A DNA stretch of 64,000 bases, taken from Echinarachnius parma. Lineage: Eukaryota > Echinodermata > Echinoidea > Clypeasteroida > Echinarachniidae. Where the stretch lies: positions 1 to 64,000 of the forward strand of contig JBAMJV010003232.1 of NCBI GenBank assembly GCA_037951105.1, read 5' to 3'. Positions 57,263 through 64,000 of this stretch are shown here, one piece after another (the stretch's first letter is position 1; the number at the start of each line of letters is the position of its first letter). The notes below the pieces were generated by a model, which saw only the letters and a program-made list of their open reading frames with translations, was not told the DNA's origin and searched no databases. Made by a program: the position numbers and the translations under genes.

Positions 57263-58265
57263 AAACAACTGAACATTGTCACTGTCAAGTTTGTAATGGA
57301 TTTTTGTTTACAAATAGATTATCCTAATGATAACCTCTTGTGAATGGGAAAAAAAACCAGACTTTTGAACTTTGTTTGTGTATAACTTTGAAAATTCATC
57401 TTTTGAAATGGGTAATAAAGGATATATTGATAATGCGGGTCAAATATGAATCAAGCTTGTGAATATAAGAGGGTGTGAACTGTATCTTTGGGGCATTACT
57501 TGTAGTTTTACAGATTTCAGAGCAATCAGAAGTGTCCACTTTTTTTTTATTGAGGTAGAATTGTTTTTGTGAGTTGCCAGTTTAATGGTGATTGGGGAAA
57601 TTCACTTTGATATAATTGCAAAGCAGATATAATGGTATAGTTATGAACTACAGGTATATAGATAATGACGATGTAACATATCATCATACCATTTGTCCAG
57701 AAAGTGATTTATTACATTATTAGTTGTATGTTTTGCCTTTTAGCAGATTACTGATGAAGTATTTTCTGTGGCATTTGTTATTTTTATCATACAGTAATCA
57801 TACAGATATACAGTGTACCCAAGAATTATTTGGACACCTTGAAAAAATCACTTTAATTTAAATGATGCTAGAACAAATTTTGAAGAAAATGTTTGGTAAA
57901 AAGCTGCCTAAAATTCATTGTATGTGTTTATTAGATGCTGCTTTGTTGAAATCAAGATAAAATATAAGACCATTTTTGAAAAATTATCAAAATAGTTAGT
58001 TTCCTATTTTTCAGGGTGTCCAAATAATTGTTGGTTACACTGTGTATATGATTGAAGTGTTCAGATTTAAAATTCTTTAGTGGACAATTTCAACTTTGTA
58101 CAAAGTCAGTGCAATTAGTTAGCGAATACCACTTAGCATTTTCACTCATAACTCGGTCACATGACACTCATTTACCATTGAATTTTCGCACATCACTCAG
58201 TGGACATATCAGGTCATTAAAATACCCTTTTTATCAACTCTTATCAATAAAGTTACTGGAGCCAT

Positions 58266-58642
58266 TTAAAGGGATCTAGTACATTGTCAAAATCCACGCA
58301 AATTACTAACAACTCTAGTGGTTCTCTCATACCTTGTTGTATTTGTATTACCAATAGAAGCATAGAACAGGATTCAGTTTTCCAAATTTCCCTTTTGTTT
58401 GAAATTTATTTAGGAATGAATTAGTGTTGGGATTTTTAATTATCCACAGGAAAGTTATAACTGTGTACAAAGTAAGTGCAATGAGAAGGCGAATATCACT
58501 TTGCATTTTCGCTCATTACTCGGTCATATGACATTTAGTAGTGCCCTGAAATTTTCACACATCACTCAGTGGACAATTCAGATCACAGGAATACACATTT
58601 TATCAATCGTTTTTGCACAACAAAGTTACTAGATCCCTTTAA
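58266..58642. mobile_element. MITE family A, complete, next to a partial copy
   Basis: tttaaagggatctagtacattg ... caacaaagttactagatccctttaa. Directly upstream (58040-58265) a second copy lacks its outer left end. Confidence 0.75.
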
Positions 58643-58767
58643 GACTAAGCAGCTTTAGTGCATTATAATGCCAAATTTATCTGTCCAGGATTTCTTGTTA
58701 TAGCCAGGATTGTTTTACTGGTGGGTTACTGCTGTCTTTGCTACACACACACTGACATGTACTCTTA

Positions 58768-58989
58768 AGCCCTCTGCAGACAGAGCCGACTCGACCCGAT
58801 CCGACTGGTTTCAATCAGGCTAGGGTCGGGCCCGGTCGGTCAGAGCCGATTCATCGTGTTGAATCTGCCCCGACTGGCATCCGACTGTCTCTCGACTGGC
58901 AAAATGTTTGTCGCAAGGCACTAAAAACTGAGCCGATCCGAATGAAAACCAGTCGAATCGGGGCGAGTCGGCTCTGTCTGCAGAGGGCT
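58768..58989. mobile_element. Harbinger-like MITE, family G, with TTA target duplication
   Basis: AGCCCTCTGCAGACAGAGCC and inverse GGCTCTGTCTGCAGAGGGCT, perfect over 20 bases, flanked by TTA at 58765-58767 and 58990-58992. 222 bases. Confidence 0.85.
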
Positions 58990-59483
58990 TTAGTTAATGA
59001 TATATGTAAGATTATCATGCTCATATGTTTTATATGCTGTTATGTAGCTCTACACACTATCACTGTTTCAACAATATTTGTATTTCTTTCCAATAGCTGC
59101 TTTCAGACAATCGTAAAGTAAATAGGACTTTTGATTTGCACATTGACACAGTGGACTGTTATGAGAGCTATAATTTTATCATGCATAGCCACTATGTGGT
59201 TTTCTGTGCAGGGGATCACTATAGGCAGGTTGACTTCTATAGGCAGGTGGCCACTAAGACAGGTTTAATTACCTAGTTGGAATGTCTGTATTTTCACTGT
59301 AATTGTGCTATTGATTCTGCATTAGAATTTCAAGATGTGTAAGCTATCGAACTACTGTAGACACAGATTTATTCTTCTTTAAAAACTTCAATCCTTATCT
59401 AACAGTCTGTTTAACCTGTTCCATTTGAGTTTGTGAAATCCCTGTAGACTTTACAACCCATCCGATTCCCGTAGTCAAGGGGT

Positions 59484-59611
59484 TAGAGCTGAGTCAAATC
59501 GAATGGCTATTCGATATCCGACCGTGAAGGTCGGATACCGAATACAAATTTTCGGATACGAATATCCGGGGGGGAAAAAAAAAAAAAAAAAAAAAAAAAA
59601 AATCGATTTAT

Positions 59612-59678
<67 letters not shown>

Positions 59679-59752
59679 CGGATATTCGATATCCGACCGT
59701 TTTTACACGACTCATATTCGAAATTCAAAATGTTCGATTTGACTCAGCTCTA
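59484..59752. mobile_element. hAT-like MITE with 8-base target duplication and poly-A/poly-T core
   Basis: Ends TAGAGCTGAGTCAAATCGAA and TTCGATTTGACTCAGCTCTA are perfect inverse; flanked by CAAGGGGT at 59476-59483 and again at 59753-59760. TAGAG-type ends plus an 8-base duplication are hallmarks of hAT elements. The centre is a ggggggg-poly-A run followed by a long poly-T run (about 59573-59678), itself a hairpin. Confidence 0.88.
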
Positions 59753-61315
59753 CAAGGGGTTAAAGGCAAATATGCGTGGGTTAAAATGGGTAGTTAGCAA
59801 AATCCAACTCGCACTCCACCGTAATCTCCCGAGGTAAACTCGATGTGTGTTGGATCGATCTAGAGCGGTGCTTCGGAATATCTGAACACGGGCCTTCATA
59901 CGAAATTGCATGCAGCACACAGCTGGTAGCTATTATGTACCAAGCGATAAACTGTACATTGAGGTAGTCGAACCACTCGAGCTGATAAGATCCCAGCGGC
60001 GCCTGTGATGTCGGTGCGGTTGAGCATGTTGTGTAATACTTTCGCTCGTAAAAATCTCATGATTTGAGTACCTCCTTGGTATAACAAACATTCCGAACGC
60101 GACTATTTTTGACTCGGTCGTTCATGAACTGGGATAGTTTGCGATCGCTACTTATAACTGAGCAAAGGGGGAATACGTACCGTGCATAAAAGTGCGCAAT
60201 ATGGATTCGCGCGTCTGATATACCGGTCTGAATTGCCTTTAACAGTTAAAATATTTCTATACAAAGTATCAATCATATGTCAATTTTGTTCATGTTTGTT
60301 TTATACACCTCTATTCTTTTCAAGATTCTATGAAGTATTGTACAATGTGTTTGATGTGTTATCTTGGGTTGTTACAGTATGTATCTAGCTTTTGTTTGAA
60401 ATGTACAGATTCAAAATGAATGATCATTGTGTATCCAAAACTGAATTGATGGTATTAATATGCTGCAAAAGGGTGTGTGACATGGGTTATCGACGTAGGA
60501 TAAGGATATGTTTCACAAGGAGAATATGACATAAATAATATATGTTGTGATGCAGTGGCAAGTGAGAAACAAATATTACTTTTTCTACAGATATATATAA
60601 TTGATCTGAATTTCCAGTTTTCCTTATATTCCACACTGGATTTCTAAGTAAGATATTTGTGTCTATTTTTGCTCCATTTATGTGAGTATGGATCTTCCAT
60701 TGCATTTTTACAATGCTTTTTATTTAAAGAAAGTGAATAGATAGTTTGTATACTTATGTGTTTCCCATCATGCATCCATTTTACATGTACATTCTGTATT
60801 GTGAAAGTTGTATGTTACTTTTAATTTGCTATAGCATATACTAATACAGTAATGTACATACATGTATATACAGTGGCCACTCTTTTGTTAGATTTGTTGA
60901 TCTTCTGATAGTATTATTCCAATTCAAACCGCACTATTGTGTACTAATATTCATTTTCATAAAAATGACATTGACTTTTCATCATGTTATGGTTGAGGTA
61001 GGCAATTACGCTCATTACATTTGCCCTTTACACGTGCCAATGTCTGTTGCCTCAGAATCCATTATTGCGCTCTAAATCCCAATCACAGAACAACTGTTTG
61101 ATGAGTCAATCGCGCATATGTTTGTACGCACTTTAATCGAGGGACAGTTATGCAATGAAAATAGAGCTGTTCTATACAACTCTATGGTGATGCTACGCTC
61201 ACTGAAATACATAGAGCGCAAGAGGTTACGGTATATACAGGATCCTTTTTGGGCATGCACGGTGTCGTGGCTGGAGCGCTTACTGTATACAGGATCCTAT
61301 AGAGTACAGAAGCTA

Positions 61316-61673
61316 TGACGTCATAAAAATCTATTTTTAGAATTTCTCAATTTGAACTTCATTTTCGGAAAGAGCATCAAAAATAATGTCCAAATGTCGA
61401 AAATCAATTGAATATGTAAAGTATTGGCTGAGATATGCCCATCCGAATGATTTTTTTCCCAATAGGCAATCAGTGTTATAGTGCTCTGGTTCATAACTTT
61501 ATGAACTACTGTAGAGCACTATATAACACTGATTGCCCATTGAAGTAAAATTCATTCGGATGGGCATATCTCAGCCAATACTTTAACATATTCAATTGAT
61601 TTTCGACATTTGGACATTATTTTTTTATGCTCTTTCCGAAAATGAAGTTCAAATTAGATTTTTGATGACATCA
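61316..61673. mobile_element. Foldback element, about 358 bases
   Basis: tgacgtcataaaaatcta ... aacttcattttcggaaagagc ... tattggctgagatatgcccatccgaatga on the left is matched in inverse on the right through to gatttttgatgacatca. The inner loop also pairs (caatcagtgttatagtgctc / gagcactatataacactgattg). Confidence 0.85.
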
Positions 61674-61856
61674 CACTTCACCACTCTATGGGTGCACGCA
61701 CGGCATCGCACTTGGCCACTTGTTTTGATATACCTGGCGATTGGCACTCGGAGCACAGGGGTGAACCAGCATGACAGAGAATAGAGGGTTAGTGACATTG
61801 CCATCAAATGGAGTCTGGCTGCCCTAGCTCTTAGCTTGCCTCAGCAAAGCAATAAT

Positions 61857-62095
61857 AATTATTAATTATATTATTATTATTTTGATTATTTTGATTATCA
61901 TTTTTTTTTTTTTTTTTTAATCATAATTATTACTGTAATTCTAATATTATTATTATAAATATGATTGTTATTAGTAATAGGAGTAGTTGTATTATTCTTC
62001 TTATTATTATTATTTTTATTTTGTTGGTGTTGTCATTGTAGTTTTAGCAATAGTCTTATAATTATAACTATTATTATTGTCATTATCATATTTTA
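61857..62095. repeat. att/ata-rich low-complexity stretch
   Basis: Interrupted taattat, attatt and a poly-T run. No coding potential. Confidence 0.8.
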
Positions 62096-63708
62096 GGCAC
62101 ATTTTGAGTCAAAGACATTTTTAACTTTTTTGTTAATAAAAAAATATATTTTCTATTTCTGTCTATAAAAATATTCATTGTTAACTAATAAATGGATTTG
62201 CCAGTATGTTTGTATGCAGATTACAAACTCTTTCCAATAATTTCTTAAGGGATTTTCACAAAGTAAAGTTGCCAATTGATCGGAAGGATAAAATTGACGG
62301 CTCTGCTACTTTTTATTTTTACCCGCTTACTTTGTGAATAAGTACACATTATTGCAAATCTGCAGATATGATCTTGCCATTATGAATATCCATTTTATGT
62401 TCCGGTATTAACTTTCACATTTCTGATAAATATAGACTTTTTATTCTGAGGCGCAATATACTGAACAGTATGTTATTATTTTGAGTCCACAAATTATTGA
62501 AACATCTTTCATAGTAACCAACACGGTATCATTATCACAGATGTATGTTGTAGAACAGTGCAGTTGTTTGTTGTTGTTGAACTTCCATTCCGTCTATTCC
62601 GAGCATATATGTGTAATTATCTTTCATTTGATTTATGCAATTAAATTTTGTAATATCTGCGTAACCTACATCGTGCCTTCATTTTATTGCTTTCGTGTCA
62701 TTTCCAGCTATTTTTTCGAGCTTTCAGTAAAATTTGTATATTCTATCCTATGCCAAAAATCTGTGTATGGTCACTAAAAGTAGCTGCAAAAGTAGTTTGT
62801 TTAGAGTATATAATTATATGTTCAAAAGTTTATTTCATATTGTGCATTAGCTAGCAAGTAATATATTGAATTATCTATTTCTACTGGTTGTTGGTTGTGG
62901 GTTTGTTGGTGAATATTAATTTTGTTTAAGAAAATTATTTTTGGATGTAATAATAATAACAATAATAGTGGCTAAAACATAGAACACACCTTCCGTCTGT
63001 TGACGCTCGTGGTGCATCATTATTATCATGTCCAGAGTAGTCTAGTACTTGAATCTATAAATTCATTTTGCTTTGCTATAATTATTATGTGATAGATTTT
63101 GGTTTAGTGATACAGTGATATAGAATGCACAATATGAATTGATGAGGTTGTAAGCCAGTTAACATTTAAATGTTATCTATATATTTTTTTTATCAAGTAG
63201 AAAAATAAAATTACCATACTATATCATATTTGATATATCTCTACACGCAAAATGATGATGAATTACAATATCAGATTATTTGATATACAGTATATATTTT
63301 ATGAGAGGTATACTATAAATGTATGTGTGTACAAATATTTTTTATAACGGTTAGGTTTGACAAATATTTGTACAAATATTTTTATAGCAGTTAGGTTTGA
63401 CATGAAATTTTCCTATCAATTGGTATTTTGAATGTATTATATGCATATATAATTATGTGTAATTGAAAAACTCATATTTTAACATGAAAATGTAAAATGT
63501 TGTTCGTACATATTGTGTAGCTTTGTGATATTTTTATATGAAACAAAAATTCCTTGATGAATTTGTCTGTATAGTGTAAATCTTGTGACCCGATTGTAAT
63601 TACTCCATGCTCTGGAAATAAATCAAATGTACTCAGATACTGAATAACATCTCAAACATAGTCTACAGCTTCTTGTATTTTTTTATGATGATAATAATGA
63701 TAAAAGTC

Positions 63709-64000
63709 CAGGGGGTGTTTCACAAAGATCCCAAGTTGAACTTAACTCTAAGTTGGACTTAGGGGCCATTTACAAAGTATGTACGCAATTTTTGGTCCGA
63801 AATTGACCCCCCCTCCCCCCCTGTACGCACTTTTTATACACGTGGTTCAATGGAGCGTATGCATCAGATTTAAGCCCCCCCCCCCCCCCTCGTGCGTACG
63901 TACTTTGTAGATGGCCCCTTAACAATTATGGAAAGCCATTAGTTTCTTTGAAAATTGTTTGTTAAAGTTCTTTTAAAAGGCATAAAATGTTGATTCGAAT
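63709..64000. mobile_element. Foldback MITE, family C, interrupted by another MITE (cut by window)
   Basis: gggggtgtttcacaaagatcccaagttgaacttaactctaagttggac to 63761, resuming at 63919 with ttaacaattatggaaagccattagtttctttg; runs off the window end. Confidence 0.8.
63762..63918. mobile_element. Harbinger-like MITE nested in a family C element
   Basis: ggggccatttacaaagta.gtac ... gtacgtactttgtagatggcccc with TTA at 63759-63761 and 63919-63921. 157 bases, with poly-C runs inside. Removing it and one TTA restores the host element. Confidence 0.85.

Larger units (their letters stand above)
56551..63660 (+). other. 3' UTR and/or downstream region
   Basis: No exon or other gene recognised. The first AATAAA is 380 bases after the stop, others lie at 57414 and 63617. 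The rest is a mixture of MITEs (listed), simple repeats and unique AT-rich sequence. Open frames up to about 98 codons (e.g. 62481-62777) lack any recognisable domain or splice context. Confidence 0.5.

Noticed and set aside
59503-59742. Frames with poly-lysine and poly-phenylalanine
   Set aside because: Translation of the poly-A/poly-T core of a hAT-like MITE.
62481-62777. 98-codon open frame downstream of the gene
   Set aside because: AT-rich, no recognisable domain, no promoter or splice evidence.

Overview
The window is a stretch of animal nuclear genome. It is AT-rich, with short exons separated by long introns, GT-AG splice sites, and very dense short inverted-repeat transposons, minisatellites and microsatellites. 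The only protein-coding gene I can support is on the + strand. Spliced across the whole window, it encodes an SLP-76/BLNK (LCP2/BLNK/CLNK) family adaptor. The repeat types (CCGTCCGTCC elements followed by AAAGGTCAAGGTCA blocks, the TGAGCCAAAGGCTCAAGTGAGC element, tatagcgc/gcgctatataaa elements) together with an SLP-type adaptor suggest an invertebrate deuterostome such as an echinoderm, hemichordate or lancelet. That assignment is inference; I cannot name the species.

Layout. Exon 1 of the window (883-945) is internal: the N-terminal part of the protein (a SAM domain, if the family plan holds) lies upstream of base 1. I could place 22 exons whose splice phases all agree, giving 705 residues plus a partial first codon and ending at a TGA at 56548-56550. 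Exons 1-2 encode a basic/proline linker. Exons 3-12 (5120-31872) are mostly 39-65-base exons, most carrying one tyrosine motif of the form YxxP. Exons 13-19 (44314-50997) encode proline-rich sequence with three more YxxP motifs and one large 645-base exon. Exons 20-22 (52430-56550) encode a C-terminal SH2 domain. The remainder, to 64000, is 3' UTR and/or downstream sequence with candidate AATAAA signals at 56927, 57414 and 63617.

How it should work. In vertebrates such adaptors are phosphorylated on their YxxP tyrosines by Syk/ZAP-70 kinases, recruit Vav, Nck, PLC-gamma and Tec-kinase SH2 domains, bind Grb2/Gads through an RxxK motif, and use their own SH2 domain to dock on phosphorylated partners. 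All of these parts are visible here except the upstream SAM domain.

The most notable feature is repeated small-scale exon duplication inside this one gene: (i) a 48-base YEVP exon in four or five tandem units, three of them splice-competent (22790-25320); (ii) the 3' end of exon 19 with its donor copied in a decaying series (50998-51790); (iii) the core SH2 exon preceded by four increasingly decayed copies (53150-54147). The introns hold at least eight families of short foldback elements. Two copies of one foldback element, in neighbouring tandem units, have their central loop inverted relative to each other.
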